Source: Halobacteriales archaeon QS_8_69_73 (lineage in GTDB: Archaea > Halobacteriota > Halobacteria > Halobacteriales > Haloarculaceae). From it: 52,420 nt of DNA. Below the pieces are notes generated by a model. The model saw nothing but the letters and a program-made list of their open reading frames with translations, made no database searches and had not been told where the DNA came from. The stretch lies in NCBI GenBank assembly GCA_003022945.1, contig PXRZ01000037.1:1-52420 (forward strand), in the 5' to 3' direction. Positions 28,458-38,298 of this stretch are shown here, in pieces; position 1 is the first letter of the stretch, and each line of letters opens with the position of its first letter. The position numbers and the translations under genes were made by a program.

Positions 28458-29051
28458 TCAGGGTGACCGTTCGGCCTCTCGGACGGCCTCCCGCGCGCAA
28501 CGGGCGAGTCGGCGGTGATTCTTGTGCCACTCCGGGACGTCCTCGGGGTGCCAGTACCGCAATTCGGTCCCCTCGTGGGAGATCTCGAGGTCACCGCCGC
28601 GCTCGGCGCAGAGATACAGGTGGACGACGAGACAGTGCGGGCCGTACTCGCCGGGGTTGCGGATGTACACTCCGATGAGTTGCCGGACGTCGACCGACAG
28701 GCCGGTCTCCTCGACGGCTTCCCGGACGGCGGTTTCGGCCGGCGACTCATTCGGCGCCACGTACCCGCCGGGCAGCCCCCACGTTCCGTCGTCGGCCCGC
28801 AACTGCAGGAGAATCCGCTCCTCGTCGTCGAAAAGTGCGGCGTCGGCGCCCAGCTTCGGCGTGACGTGGCCGAGTTCCTCGGCAAACCGCTCTCGGACCG
28901 CCTCCGGCGGCCGATCGACCGTATGGCCGTACCACTCGCCGACGAGTTCCAGGACGCGCTCGTAGCGCGCCTCGTCGTACGGGTCGTCTGCGTACCTCCG
29001 GCCGTTCTCCGCCAGAATCCGCAATTCGTCCAGAAGTTCGAACAGTTCCAT
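28458..29051 (-). CDS. Nudix hydrolase with N-terminal helical domain
   Basis: 197 aa. A ~65-residue helical N-terminus, as in the group with an 'NUDIX N-terminal' domain, precedes the Nudix box GGYVAPNESPAETAVREAVE then ETGLSV at about 96-120 (GX5EX7REUXEEXGU pattern intact). Hydrolyses a nucleoside diphosphate linked to another group; exact substrate unknown. A complete gene on the opposite strand to the kinase, 28 bases away. Confidence 0.92.
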   Translation of the reverse strand: MELFELLDELRILAENGRRYADDPYDEARYERVLELVGEWYGHTVDRPPEAVRERFAEELGHVTPKLGADAALFDDEERILLQLRADDGTWGLPGGYVAPNESPAETAVREAVEETGLSVDVRQLIGVYIRNPGEYGPHCLVVHLYLCAERGGDLEISHEGTELRYWHPEDVPEWHKNHRRLARCAREAVREAERSP

Positions 29052-29115
29052 ACCTGCCGTCGGACGCCCGCGGTGGTGTGTCTTTGTGGGGTCCCGACTC
29101 CTGACCGGGCGACCG

Positions 29116-29358
29116 TTACAGCCGGTCGGTCCGGCCGGCGACGGTCCAGGTGTCCCGCGGCGCCGCCGTCGGCACCCGGACGCGGCACCGCTGGAGGGCG
29201 TCGACGCGGCCCCGGAACCGCCAGCGGCGGCCCTCCCAGCCGCGATCGGCCGCGGCCTCCTCGTCGCCGTCGTCGTCGGCCGAGACGTGGGCCCGGACGG
29301 CGGCGGCGATGGCCGCTGCTTCCGCGTCGTCGGCGTCGTCCGGAACGTCGACGCGCAT
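29116..29358 (-). CDS. Small acyl-CoA carboxylase subunit (PccX-like)
   Basis: 80 aa: an Ala/Asp/Glu-rich helical first half and a C-terminus with [18 protein letters not shown] and DTWTVAGR. It begins two bases after the carboxyltransferase stop on the same strand, the place of the small PccX subunit in haloarchaeal propionyl-CoA carboxylase clusters. PccX is needed for holoenzyme activity in Haloferax mediterranei. Start ATG at 29358 fixed by the operon spacing. Confidence 0.75.
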   Translation of the reverse strand: MRVDVPDDADDAEAAAIAAAVRAHVSADDDGDEEAAADRGWEGRRWRFRGRVDALQRCRVRVPTAAPRDTWTVAGRTDRL

Positions 29359-29360
29359 CG

Positions 29361-30812
29361 TCACAGCGGGATGTTGCCGTGCTTGCGGTCCGGCCTGTCG
29401 GCCCGCTTGGATTCGAGCATCCGGAGGTCCCGGATCAGCCGCGGACGGGTCTCCTGCGGCTCGAGCACGTCGTCGACGAAGCCTCGTTCGGCCGCCGTGT
29501 ACGGGTTGGCGAAGGTGTCTCGGTACCCCTCGATCAGTTCCTCGCGGCGGCTCTCGACGTCGTCGGCCGCCTCCAGTTCGTCGCTGTACAGCACGTTGAC
29601 GGCGCCCTTCGGCCCCATCACCGCGATCTCGGCGCCCGGCCAGGCGTAGTTGACGTCGGCCTCCAGGTGCTTCGAGGCCATCACGTCGTAAGCGCCGCCG
29701 TAGGCCTTCCGCGTGATGACCGTCAGCAGCGGCACCGTCGCCTCGCTGTAGGCGTAGAGGAGCTTCGCGCCGTGTTTGATGATACCGTCGTGCTCCTGGT
29801 CGGTGCCGGGCATGAAGCCGGGGACGTCGACGAAGGTGACGACGACGCCGACCGAGCGGCCATCGAGCCGGCCGAAGCCCGTCACGAGGTTGCGAGCGAA
29901 CCCCTCGCCGACCTCGAAGAACGAATCGGAATCGAGGACCCGGTCGACGACGTCGACCATGTCGTACGGTTTTCGCGGCTCGGAGGGGACGACGTCGGCC
30001 AGCGCCTCGTCGCGGCGGTCGGGGTCGTCCCACGGCTCGACCCGCGGTGGGTCTTCGACGTTGTTCGCGGGGAGGTACGACAGCAGCCGCCGGATGTCGT
30101 CCAGCGCCCGCTCCTCGTCGGCCGCCGAGAAGTGCGCGACGCCGGATTCGGTGGTGTGGGTACGAGCGCCACCGAGTTCCTCGAACCCCACCTCCTCGCC
30201 GGTGACCGTCTCGATGACCTCCGGCCCCGTGATGAACATATGAGAGGTGTCCTCGATCATGAAGACGAAGTCCGTGATGGCCGGCGAGTAGACGGCGCCG
30301 CCGGCACACGGGCCCATGATCGCCGAAATCTGCGGGACGACACCGCTTGCCTTCTGGTTGCGGTGGAAGATGTCGGCGTAGCCGGCAAGGGAGTCGATGC
30401 CCTCCTGGATGCGGGCGCCGGCGGAGTCGTTGAGCCCGACGATCGGTGCGCCGGTCTCGATGGCGCGGTCCATCACCTTGCAGACCTTCTCGGCGAAGGC
30501 CTCCCCCAGTGAGCCGCCGAAGACGGTGAAGTCGTGGGCGAAGACGAACACCTGCCGGCCGTCGACCTCGCCGTAGCCGGTGACGACGCCGTCGCCGTAC
30601 GGCTGCCGTTCGTCCATCTCGAAGTTCGTACACCGGTGGGTCTTGAGCCGGTCGAACTCCTGAAAGCTGCCGTCGTCGAGGAAGTACTCGATGCGTTCGC
30701 GGGCCGTCATCTTGCCCTTCTCGTGTTGCTTCGCGATGCGCTCCTCGCCGCCGCCCAGCTCGGCCTCGCGCTTGCGCTCGCGCAGCTCTTCGAGTTCCTC
30801 GTCCGTCGTCAT
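29361..30812 (-). CDS. Acyl-CoA carboxylase carboxyltransferase subunit (PccB-like), with apparent 33-residue internal deletion
   Basis: 483 aa. Transfers CO2 from biotin to acetyl- or propionyl-CoA. N-terminal crotonase-like half with [32 protein letters not shown] and [17 protein letters not shown]-terminal half with [35 protein letters not shown] and KHGNIPL end. Between GRSVGVV and VTFVDVPGF the family has about 33 more residues (the ANQP...LDIDASEKAARF... segment); here they are missing without a frame change. The deleted piece lies at the active-site face, so activity is doubtful. Transcribed with the small subunit downstream; biotin subunit at 23431-25146. Confidence 0.9.
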   Translation of the reverse strand: MTTDEELEELRERKREAELGGGEERIAKQHEKGKMTARERIEYFLDDGSFQEFDRLKTHRCTNFEMDERQPYGDGVVTGYGEVDGRQVFVFAHDFTVFGGSLGEAFAEKVCKVMDRAIETGAPIVGLNDSAGARIQEGIDSLAGYADIFHRNQKASGVVPQISAIMGPCAGGAVYSPAITDFVFMIEDTSHMFITGPEVIETVTGEEVGFEELGGARTHTTESGVAHFSAADEERALDDIRRLLSYLPANNVEDPPRVEPWDDPDRRDEALADVVPSEPRKPYDMVDVVDRVLDSDSFFEVGEGFARNLVTGFGRLDGRSVGVVVTFVDVPGFMPGTDQEHDGIIKHGAKLLYAYSEATVPLLTVITRKAYGGAYDVMASKHLEADVNYAWPGAEIAVMGPKGAVNVLYSDELEAADDVESRREELIEGYRDTFANPYTAAERGFVDDVLEPQETRPRLIRDLRMLESKRADRPDRKHGNIPL

Positions 30813-30881
30813 GTCGTCTCTCGCCCCGCTGGTCTCATTACCGGCTCCAACGGCGGCGGCTGAAAAAGGGTTTCCGACTCC

Positions 30882-32198
30882 CTACAGCGGCGGCGCGCTC
30901 AACTTCAACAGGCTCAGGTACACAGTCAGTCCGACCGCCGCCAGCACGACCGTCCGGAGCGACCACAGCCAGACCGTCGACAGCGCCTCGGCGCCGCCGG
31001 TTCCTTGTCGGACCTCGTCGAGGGCGTCCCCGCCCATCACCCAGCCGACGAAGAGGACGACACCCAACGCCGCGAGCGGCAGCAGCAGGTTCACCGCGAC
31101 GGCGTCGAACCATTCCAGCCAAGAGGTCTCTATCGCCGAAGGGATGCCGACCACGAACAGGACCGCTCCCAGGGTGACGGCGGTCTGTGCCCGGCCGAAC
31201 CGGTAGTTGTCGACGACGTAGGAGACGACGACCTCCAGCAGGCTGATGGCCGACGACAGCGCCGCGATGAGGACGACCCCGAAGAAGACGACGCCCAGCA
31301 GCCGCCCGAACGGAAGCTGACCCAGTGCGGTTGCGACCGAGACGAACACCGCTCCGGGACCGGCGCTGCCGACGTCGACCCCCTGTGCGAAGAGGAACGG
31401 AAAGACGACGAAGCCGGCCAGTACGCCGATGAACGTGTTGAACGCGGCGATGCTGACGCCGTCGATCCCGAGGTTCTCGTCGTCGCCGATGTACGACGCG
31501 TAGGTGATCATGACGGAGAAGCCGAGCGACAGCGAGAACAGCGCCTGCCCGACCGCGGCCGGCACGACCGACCGGTAGTTCGCGACGATGGCCGAGACGT
31601 CCGGCGAGAGGAAGAAGGCGTACCCCTCGCCGCCGCCCGGCAGGGTCACCGCGTAGGCGGCCAGTCCCAACATCAGGACGACGATGCTCGGAACCATCAG
31701 CTTCGTCGCCTTCTCGATACCGTCCTCGATACCGAACGCGACGATACCGACGGTGACAGCGATGAACAGAAGATGCAGCGCCACCGCATCCGGGCCGGCC
31801 GAGATAGTCCCGAAGTAGTCGTTGGGGCTCCCGAAGTACGCCCCCGTCGCGCTGCCGTAGACGTACCGGATGACCCAGCCGCCGATGACGCTGTAGTACG
31901 ACAGCGTCCAAAAGCCGGCGAAGATACCGACCGCGCCGATGACCTTCCAGTTCTGCCGGTCCAGTCGGTCGAAGGCGTTAATGGCGTTGATGTTCGCCCG
32001 CCGGCCGATCACGAACTCCGCCAGCAGGGCCGGCAGCCCGATGACGACGACCGCGGCCAGATACACCATGACGAACGCGGCCCCGCCGTTTTCCGCGGTC
32101 TGGAAGGGAAACCGCCAGATGTTTCCGAGACCGACCGCGCTCCCGACCGAGGCGAGAATGAAGCCGAGCCGCGTCGCCCACGTCTCTCGTTCGGACAT
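30882..32198 (-). CDS. SNF-family sodium-dependent transporter
   Basis: 438 aa with about 11-12 membrane spans. Starts with TRLGFILASVGSAVGLGNIW then RFPF, the sodium/substrate-binding first helix of the NSS/LeuT fold, and later AGFWTLSYYSVIGGWVIRYV and GFSVMITYASYIG. Imports a small solute, probably an amino acid, with sodium. Complete; single gene, no clear operon partner. Confidence 0.94.
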   Translation of the reverse strand: MSERETWATRLGFILASVGSAVGLGNIWRFPFQTAENGGAAFVMVYLAAVVVIGLPALLAEFVIGRRANINAINAFDRLDRQNWKVIGAVGIFAGFWTLSYYSVIGGWVIRYVYGSATGAYFGSPNDYFGTISAGPDAVALHLLFIAVTVGIVAFGIEDGIEKATKLMVPSIVVLMLGLAAYAVTLPGGGEGYAFFLSPDVSAIVANYRSVVPAAVGQALFSLSLGFSVMITYASYIGDDENLGIDGVSIAAFNTFIGVLAGFVVFPFLFAQGVDVGSAGPGAVFVSVATALGQLPFGRLLGVVFFGVVLIAALSSAISLLEVVVSYVVDNYRFGRAQTAVTLGAVLFVVGIPSAIETSWLEWFDAVAVNLLLPLAALGVVLFVGWVMGGDALDEVRQGTGGAEALSTVWLWSLRTVVLAAVGLTVYLSLLKLSAPPL

Positions 32199-32297
32199 GT
32201 TTAGACCGACTAACGCAACCGAGACAAAAAGCTGGTGGAACCGTGCCGGTCTGCGATCACGCAGTTACGCTGTTTCGATGCGGACCGCGACACCGAC

Positions 32298-33005
32298 TCA
32301 GGACTCGCCGTACACCGGCACCGCGGCGCCGCTGGTCACCGTCGCCTCCGGCGAGCAGAGGAACAGCACCACGTCGGCGATGTTGGCGGGATCGGCCCAC
32401 TCCTCGAAGTCGGCGTCCGGCATCATCTCGCGGTTCATCGGCGTGTCGATGACGCTCGGCATGATCGCGTTGGCCCGAACCGTGCCGAGGTTCTCCGCGC
32501 CGCTGGTCACCGTCAGCAGCCGGACGCCGGCCTTCGAGGCGCGGTAGGGGCCGTCGCTCTCGCCGTCTTCCAGCGACGAGCGGGCCGACACCGAGACGAT
32601 CGCCCCTTTCGTCTCCCGCAGGTGCGGGATGGCGTGCTTGGAGGCGAAGAACACCGACTTGAGGTTGACGTCGAGCAGGGTGTCGAACTCGTCGACGCCC
32701 GTCTCGTGGATCGGGTCGCCGCCGCGCCAGGTGCTGGCGACGTTGCAGACCGCGTCCAGTCGGCCGTGTTCGCCGACGACGGCCTCGATCGTCTCCGCGA
32801 CGCTTTCCTCGTCGGTGGCGTCGGTTTCGTGAAGATCGATCGCCGCGGGGTCGACCAGCGTGTCCTCGTCGTCGGGGGCGACGATGTCGGCGCCGCAGAC
32901 CGTCACGCCCGTCCCGTCGAACGCCTCCGCGACCGCGCCGCCGAGCGCGCCGCTCGCGCCCGTCACCAGCACGACCGACCCTTCGAAATCGTACGTGATT
33001 TCCAT
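32298..33005 (-). CDS. Short-chain dehydrogenase/reductase
   Basis: 235 aa Rossmann enzyme. Cofactor motif VTGASGALGG at 14-23, active-site Ser in VSVSARSS (about 137-144), catalytic Tyr154 and Lys158 in YRASK. The Asp at residue 40 after the second strand favours NAD. Substrate unknown. ATG at 33005. Confidence 0.92.
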   Translation of the reverse strand: MEITYDFEGSVVLVTGASGALGGAVAEAFDGTGVTVCGADIVAPDDEDTLVDPAAIDLHETDATDEESVAETIEAVVGEHGRLDAVCNVASTWRGGDPIHETGVDEFDTLLDVNLKSVFFASKHAIPHLRETKGAIVSVSARSSLEDGESDGPYRASKAGVRLLTVTSGAENLGTVRANAIMPSVIDTPMNREMMPDADFEEWADPANIADVVLFLCSPEATVTSGAAVPVYGES

Positions 33006-33077
33006 GGCCGGCTATATGACGGCACCCGGAACAAAGGTCGGCCGCCGTCCGCCCGGCCACTTCCGCCGCGTGGCACA

Positions 33078-33091
33078 GCTTTATATACGAT
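33078..33091 (+). promoter_or_regulatory. TATA box of the phosphodiesterase gene
   Basis: GCTTTATATACGA, about 50 bases before the GTG at 33139. A classic haloarchaeal promoter core. Confidence 0.6.
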
Positions 33092-33138
33092 GCCGGCTCG
33101 ACCGTCGCACATTTGCCGCCCGCCCGCCTCCTCCGGCC

Positions 33139-33792
33139 GTGCGACTCATCGCCCACCGGGGCTTCACGGCGGTCGCCCCGGAGAACACCCGCGCCGCAGT
33201 CGGGGAGGCGGCCGCCCTCGCCGACGCCGTCGAGGTGGACGTCCGGCGGTGTGCGACCGGCGAACCCGTCGTCATCCACGATGAGACGGTCGACCGAGTC
33301 ACCGACGGCTCCGGGCCGGTCGCCGACCACACGCTCGCGGAACTGCAGGCGCTCGACGTCCTCGGCACCGGCGAGGGGGTCCCGACGCTGTCGGCGGTGC
33401 TGGCGGCGGTTCCCGATTCGGTCGGCATCGTCGTCGAGCTGAAGGCGGCCGGCACCGAGACGGCCGTCGACCGTCTCTCCCGTCCCGGAGCGGTCGTCTC
33501 GTCGTTCTCGCCGGCGCTGCTGTCGGCCTGCCAGGACCGCGACCCGTCGGTCGCCCGTGCGCTGCTCACGGACGACGGCGGCCCGGCGGCCGTCGAGATC
33601 GCCGCCGACCTGGGGTGTGCCCGCCTGCAGCCGTCGCTGGACTGCTGCGACGAGCGGCTGGTCGAGCGCGCCCACGCGGCCGGCCTGATGGTCGACGTCT
33701 GGACGGTCGAGCGGCGGGCGGCCGCGGAGTCGGCGGCACGGTGGGGCGTCGACGGCGTCATCGCCGACCGGCCGGACGTCCGTCCCGCGTAG
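33139..33792 (+). CDS. Glycerophosphodiester phosphodiesterase family protein
   Basis: 217 aa from a GTG. Signature LIAHRGFTAVAPENTRAAVG with catalytic His, then VEVDVRRCATGEPVVIHDE holding the metal ligands, and VWTVERR and GVDGVIADRPD at the end of the TIM barrel. Hydrolyses glycerophosphodiesters to glycerol phosphate and alcohol. No signal peptide; likely cytoplasmic. No in-frame ATG upstream after the TATA box, so GTG is chosen. Confidence 0.9.
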   Translation: MRLIAHRGFTAVAPENTRAAVGEAAALADAVEVDVRRCATGEPVVIHDETVDRVTDGSGPVADHTLAELQALDVLGTGEGVPTLSAVLAAVPDSVGIVVELKAAGTETAVDRLSRPGAVVSSFSPALLSACQDRDPSVARALLTDDGGPAAVEIAADLGCARLQPSLDCCDERLVERAHAAGLMVDVWTVERRAAAESAARWGVDGVIADRPDVRPA

Positions 33793-33869
33793 TTCCGGCC
33801 GTCGGGCCGGCGGCGTTCAAAAACCCCCGCACGACCACCGATTCGGCCGGTCACGGCCTGATATGGTAC

Positions 33870-33879
33870 ATTTTAAATC
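33870..33879 (+). promoter_or_regulatory. TATA box of sucCD
   Basis: ATTTTAAATC, centred about 29 bases before the sucC ATG at 33904, implying a leaderless transcript. Confidence 0.7.
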
Positions 33880-33903
33880 GCTGCCAGCCGCCGTCCGACG
33901 TGG

Positions 33904-35046
33904 ATGAAACTACATGAACACCAGGCGAAAGAGGTCTTCGCCGACGCCGGAATCCCGGTTCCGGAGTCGCGGCTTGTGGCGACCGTCGAGGAGGCGGCCG
34001 AGGCCGCCGAGGCGGTCGGCTACCCGGCCGCGGTGAAGGCCCAGGTGCGGGTCGGCGGCCGCGGCAAAGCCGGCGGCATCGAACTCGTCGACGACGCCGA
34101 CGAGGCCCGCGCGGCCGCCGAGGAGATCCTCGGAATGGAGCTGAAGGGTCTGCGCGTCGACGAGGTACTCGTCGAGGCCGCCGTCGACTTCGTCGACGAA
34201 CTGTACGTCGGCGTGACGATGGACCGCGGCGCGGGCGAGCCGGTCGCAATGGTGTCGACCCGCGGCGGCGTCGACATCGAGGCCGTCGCCGCCGAAGAGC
34301 CCGACGCCATCGTCCGGGAGGGCGTCGACCCGGTCTTCGGGATGCAGCCGTACGAGGCCCGCAAAGCCGTCTACGAGGCCGGCGTCGACCGCGCGGTCGC
34401 CGGCGACGTCGCCTCGGTCGTTCGGACGCTGTACGGGCTGTGGGACGACGACGACGCCACCGAGATCGAGGTCAACCCGCTGATGGTGACGGCCGACGAC
34501 GAGGTCGTCGCCGCCGACGCCGTGATGAACGTCGACGACGACGCGCTGTTCCGCCAGCCGGAACTCGCCGAGTCGGCGGAGGCGACCGACGGCGACAACC
34601 TCGAGGCGAAGGCCGACGAGTACGGCTTCGACTACGTCCGGCTCGACGGCGACGTCGGTATCGTCGGCAACGGCGCCGGCCTCGTGATGACGACGCTGGA
34701 CCTCGTCGACTACTACGGCGGCGCCCCCGCCAACTTCCTCGACATCGGCGGCGGCGCCAAGGCCGAGCGCGTCGCCAACGCCCTCGAGGTGGTCTTCGCC
34801 GACGACAGCGTCGAGGCGGTCGTATTCAACATCTTCGGCGGTATCACCCGCGGCGACGAGGTGGCCAGAGGCATAAACGAGGCGCTGACGCAGTTCGACG
34901 AGATCCCGACGCCGGTCGTCGTCCGGCTGGCCGGCACCAACGCCGAGGAGGGCATGGAGATACTGAACACCGACCTCGTAACCGTCGAGGCGACGCTGGA
35001 GTCGGCCGTCCAGCGCGCCGTCGACTACGCGGAGGGAGAGACATGA
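33904..35046 (+). CDS. sucC: Succinyl-CoA synthetase (ADP-forming) beta subunit
   Basis: 380 aa. Starts [20 protein letters not shown] with the ATP-grasp fold; [15 protein letters not shown] is the nucleotide-binding loop; the ligase domain has [28 protein letters not shown] and [13 protein letters not shown]. Cleaves succinyl-CoA to make ATP in the citric acid cycle. The stop overlaps the sucD start (ATGA, 35043-35046). Confidence 0.96.
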   Translation: MKLHEHQAKEVFADAGIPVPESRLVATVEEAAEAAEAVGYPAAVKAQVRVGGRGKAGGIELVDDADEARAAAEEILGMELKGLRVDEVLVEAAVDFVDELYVGVTMDRGAGEPVAMVSTRGGVDIEAVAAEEPDAIVREGVDPVFGMQPYEARKAVYEAGVDRAVAGDVASVVRTLYGLWDDDDATEIEVNPLMVTADDEVVAADAVMNVDDDALFRQPELAESAEATDGDNLEAKADEYGFDYVRLDGDVGIVGNGAGLVMTTLDLVDYYGGAPANFLDIGGGAKAERVANALEVVFADDSVEAVVFNIFGGITRGDEVARGINEALTQFDEIPTPVVVRLAGTNAEEGMEILNTDLVTVEATLESAVQRAVDYAEGET

Positions 35047-35912
35047 GCATCCTGGTCGACGCCGACAGCCGCGTCGTGGTACAGGGCATCACCGGCGGCG
35101 AGGGGAAGTTCCACACCCGCCAGATGACGGAGTACGGGACGAACGTCGTCGCCGGCGCCGTCCCCGGCAGGGGCGGCCAGGAGGTCGATGGTACCCCGGT
35201 GTACGACACCGTCGCCGGCGCCGCCCGCGCCGAGGACGCCGACACGTCGGTCGTCTTCGTGCCGCCGGCGTTCGCCGCCGACGCGCTGCTCGAGGCGCTG
35301 GACGCGCCGCTGGACCTCGTCGTCGCCATCACCGAAGGCATCCCACAGCAGGACATGGCGACGGTGTACCGCAAGGCCAGCGAGACCGACACCCACCTCG
35401 TCGGCCCGAACTGCCCCGGCGTCATCACGCCCGACGAGGCGAAACTCGGCATCCTGCCGGGCGACATCTTCGCGGACGGCGACGTCGGGCTCGTCTCGCG
35501 GTCCGGGACGCTCACCTACCAGGTGGTCGACAGCCTCACCTCGCGCGGGCTCGGCCAGACCACCGCCGTCGGCATCGGCGGCGACCCCATCATCGGCACC
35601 GACTTCGTCGACGCCCTGGAACTGTTCGAGGCCGACCCCGACACCCGCGCGGTCGTGATGTGCGGCGAGATCGGCGGCGAGGACGAGGAGGAAGCCGCCC
35701 GCTACATCGGCGAGCGGATGGACACCCCCGTCGCCGGCTTCATCGCCGGCCGCACCGCCCCGCCGGGCAAGCGGATGGGCCACGCCGGCGCCATCGTCTC
35801 CGGCTCCGGCACCGGCACCGCCGAGTCGAAGATAGCCGCCCTCGAAGAGGCCAGCGCCCCGGTCGGCGACACCCCCGAGGAGGTCGTCGACCGCGTCGAG
35901 GATTTCCTGTAA
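35043..35912 (+). CDS. sucD: Succinyl-CoA synthetase alpha subunit
   Basis: 289 aa. CoA-binding Rossmann domain begins [38 protein letters not shown] follows; the phosphorylated His is in [18 protein letters not shown]. Forms the heteromer with SucC. Normal length, translationally coupled to sucC, and followed by a strong hairpin. Confidence 0.97.
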   Translation: MSILVDADSRVVVQGITGGEGKFHTRQMTEYGTNVVAGAVPGRGGQEVDGTPVYDTVAGAARAEDADTSVVFVPPAFAADALLEALDAPLDLVVAITEGIPQQDMATVYRKASETDTHLVGPNCPGVITPDEAKLGILPGDIFADGDVGLVSRSGTLTYQVVDSLTSRGLGQTTAVGIGGDPIIGTDFVDALELFEADPDTRAVVMCGEIGGEDEEEAARYIGERMDTPVAGFIAGRTAPPGKRMGHAGAIVSGSGTGTAESKIAALEEASAPVGDTPEEVVDRVEDFL

Positions 35913-35917
35913 CCCAC

Positions 35918-35953
35918 TTTTTGCACGGGGCGCTGCAGGCGCCCCGGCAAAAA
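35918..35953 (+). terminator. sucCD terminator-like hairpin
   Basis: TTTTTGC (35918-35924) pairs with GCAAAAA (35947-35953) outside an inner GGGGCGC-TGCAG-GCGCCCC stem. A strong symmetrical hairpin five bases after the sucD stop; with T-run on one strand and A-run on the other, it could act on both strands. Confidence 0.6.
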
Positions 35954-35965
35954 CTTGGGGAAGTG

Positions 35966-36047
35966 CGAGGTCGTTCGAGAGAGCGAAGCTCTCTCGTGAT
36001 GACGAGAGACGCCTCTGGCGTCTCTCGGACCACGCGAAGCCGCCTCG
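35966..36047 (+). repeat. Orphan right-end copy of a TnpB element (guide-RNA scaffold-like)
   Basis: Two hairpins, CGAGAGAG-CGAAG-CTCTCTCG (35976-35996) and CGAGAGACGCC-TCT-GGCGTCTCTCG (36003-36027), joined by TGATGA and followed by GACCAC, repeat the structure at 26511-26558. Translated, SSLVMTRDASGVSRTT matches the TnpB tail SSVMTRDEVSRTT. No tnpB body is nearby. A weak closing stem CGAGG/CCTCG may be present. Confidence 0.6.
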
Positions 36048-36366
36048 TTGAGTTGAACGGCGCCTACGGCGCCGTGGAACATATGCGCGCGTGCTCCTTC
36101 CGGCGGCCTTCGGCTGCCTCCAGTCCGCGCGCGCTACCGGACTTCGAGCGCCTGCGGCGCTCTCGTCCGGCGAACCGCGCCTCGCTGCGCTCTGCGCGGA
36201 TGCTCGGGCGTTCGGGTTTCCCTTCGGGTTTGTCCGCCAGTCTGCTTACTTTCGCCATCCACGGATTTCTGCTGTCGGCCGTCGACACCCAATATGCCGA
36301 CCGATCGGTTCGGCGCCGCGGGCCGCGACGCCGTCGTCACTGGCCCCACAGGGCATCGACAAACCA
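36048..36366. other. Hairpin-rich intergenic region
   Basis: No gene. Several short perfect or near-perfect hairpins (GGCGCC-TAC-GGCGCC near 36060, GAGCGCC-TGC-GGCGCTC near 36148, others) follow one another. The composition suggests decayed repeats of the kind seen near haloarchaeal tRNA genes. Confidence 0.4.
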
Positions 36367-37106
36367 TCATCGGACGGCTGGCCACCGACGAGCCGGCGTC
36401 GCCACCTGCCCGCGCGCCGACATATACTCCTCGCGGAGTGCGACGAGGGTGTTCTCGGGAGCGAAGTAGACGGTGCCGTCGGCGACAACGGGGTCGGACA
36501 GCGGGTTCTCAAGGCTCCGGACCCACCGCCGCTCGCCGGTCGCGGCGTCGACGGCATAAACCCGCGTCGCCCACGAGCAGAGGTACAGCACGCCGTCCGC
36601 GACGGCCGGTGCGTAGTTCGGCCACTTGCCGGGCGTGAGCTCATACGCCTGCTCGCCGGTCGCGGTGTCGACGGCGTAGAGCCGCGACGACAGGGAGCCG
36701 AGGAAGGCGAGGCCGTCGGCGACGGTCGGGCTGCCGGTATTGCTGGCCGGCTCGACCCGCCATAACTCCTCGCCGTCGGCCGCGTCGAACGCGTGCGCCG
36801 CCGTCGGGGTACCGGCGTAGACGACGCCGTCGACGACCGTGGGTGGCCCCCTGACGGCGCCGGGGTCGATCCACCACTCCCGGTCGCCGGCGACCGAGAC
36901 GGCGTCCACGCCACCCGTCTCGGTCGCCCCCGGCCCGCTCCCGGCGCTGGCCTGCCACCCGACGTACACCGTCCCGTCTGCGACGGCGGGCCCAGTCACG
37001 ACGCCGCCCCCGGCCTCGACCCGCCACTCGCGGTCGCCGGTCGCCGCGTCGACCGCGTACAGTCTCCCGTCGTCGCCGCGAGCACGCGTCTCCGCGGGAG
37101 GTTCAT
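36367..37106 (-). pseudogene. PQQ-like beta-propeller protein, N-terminus damaged
   Basis: The main frame (to 36367) holds repeated propeller blades: VADGTVYVG, VVDGVVYAGTPTAAHAFD, DGEELWRVEP, VADGLAFLG, RLYAVDTATGE, VADGVLYLCSW and VYAVDAATGERRW, ending PARRWPAVR. An ATG at 37106 opens MNLPRRRVLAATTG, a twin-arginine-like start, but this frame does not join the propeller; GRLYAVDAATGDREWRVEAGG starts one base off. Most of the signal, lipobox and first blades are missing. About five blades remain where the family has seven or eight. Probably secreted originally; now a likely pseudogene. Confidence 0.75.
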
Positions 37107-37208
37107 AACTCTCCGTCGGCCGGACGCCTGAAATATGTGATGGTCGTTACCACGCGACGATTCGCGCGCCGGAGCGTCCGCCGCCCCGTCGACGTCCGGG
37201 ACGGCCGG

Positions 37209-38189
37209 CTACGGAAGCGGATCGAGGATGCTCCCGTTGTCGGTTTCCGTCTGAGTGGCCGTGGGCTCGGGTGTGTCCGTCGGCGTCGGTGCCGGCGTCG
37301 GTGTGGGTGTCGGTGTCGGCGTCGGTGTGGGTGTCGGTGTCGGCGTGGCCGTCGGTTCCGGCGTGGGTTCGGGTGTGGGCTCGGGCGTGGGCTCGGGGGT
37401 CGGCTCCGGCGTGGGCGCCGGCGTGTCGGTCGCCACGCCGCCGGCCGCCTGCGCGCCGTCGCCGGGATCGGAGAAGCCGTTCGCCGGGCCCAGCGGCGCT
37501 ACACCGCCGGCCACCGTCAACGCGACCGCCATGAGCGTGGCCGCGAAGACGGCGATGACGGCCGCCTTCGGCGGCGCCAGGTCGGTGAGTCCCTCCCCCG
37601 GCGGCGTCGGGTAGGTCGGCTCGCCGCCCACCGCGGCGCCGGCCGTCGGCACCTCCGCCGTCTCGGCCGACGCGGCCCCCGACGGCTCCGATTGGAGCGC
37701 CTCGGGGTCGACGTACTCGGTGTCGTCCTCGCCGAGCCAGTCGGTGAACGCGAACCCGCCGTACTCCGCGCTCATCTCCGGCTCGGTCGCGCCCGCCTCC
37801 AGCTCGGCGAGACTCGGCGTGACGACCCGCGCCGTCTCCGGCGGCTGCTGCGGCCCGTCGACGCGGTCGTCGCCGCTCATCCACCGCCGGAAGTCGAACC
37901 CCTCGTGTGCCGACTCCAGTTCCGACGGTGCCTCGGCCGTCGGCTCCTCTCTGGGTTCGGTCCGGTCGAGCCACGTCTCGAAGTCGAAGCCGACGAAATC
38001 GGGTCCGTCGACGACCCCCTCGGCCTCCGTCTCGACCGACGTCTCTTCCGCCTCCGGGAACCCGCGGCTCGCCTCGCCGGCCCCGTCCGCCCGCTCTCGT
38101 CGGTCGTCGCGGCCGTCGGACGTCCCGGCCGAGCCGTCGGCTTCCGGTCGCCCGTCGTCGTCGCCCGGCCGCGGGTCGTCGTCCGTCAT
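37209..38189 (-). CDS. Acidic single-span membrane protein with three FDFxxWL-type motifs and a Pro-Thr tail
   Basis: 326 aa from the ATG at 38189, not a recognised family. A ~200-residue Asp/Glu-rich N-terminus contains three copies of a short motif: [21 protein letters not shown] and [12 protein letters not shown]. One membrane span ([20 protein letters not shown]) follows at about 220-240, then an outside segment of TPEP/TPTP repeats and a short end. The frame reads open to 38639 by chance through the DUF3179 remnant, so automated calls may give a fused 476-aa protein. TATA-like GATTTATTC on the minus strand at about 38207-38215 supports the start chosen here. Confidence 0.75.
   Translation of the reverse strand: MTDDDPRPGDDDGRPEADGSAGTSDGRDDRRERADGAGEASRGFPEAEETSVETEAEGVVDGPDFVGFDFETWLDRTEPREEPTAEAPSELESAHEGFDFRRWMSGDDRVDGPQQPPETARVVTPSLAELEAGATEPEMSAEYGGFAFTDWLGEDDTEYVDPEALQSEPSGAASAETAEVPTAGAAVGGEPTYPTPPGEGLTDLAPPKAAVIAVFAATLMAVALTVAGGVAPLGPANGFSDPGDGAQAAGGVATDTPAPTPEPTPEPTPEPTPEPTPEPTATPTPTPTPTPTPTPTPTPAPTPTDTPEPTATQTETDNGSILDPLP
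37258..37425. repeat. Low-complexity tandem repeat coding Pro-Thr/Pro-Glu units
   Basis: Six-base units (GGTGTC / GGCGTC) and twelve-base units (GTGGGCTCGGGC) on the plus strand encode the TP/EP tail of the membrane protein on the minus strand. Such tracts expand and shrink easily. Confidence 0.8.
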
Positions 38190-38298
38190 CCGTCCGTCCC
38201 GTCTCCTGCGCGAATAAATCGTCATCACACGTAAAAGTTCTCTGGTGAACATAACCGGGAGCTTATGTTGTGCCGCCGTCATCCCGACAGCCGGCCGG

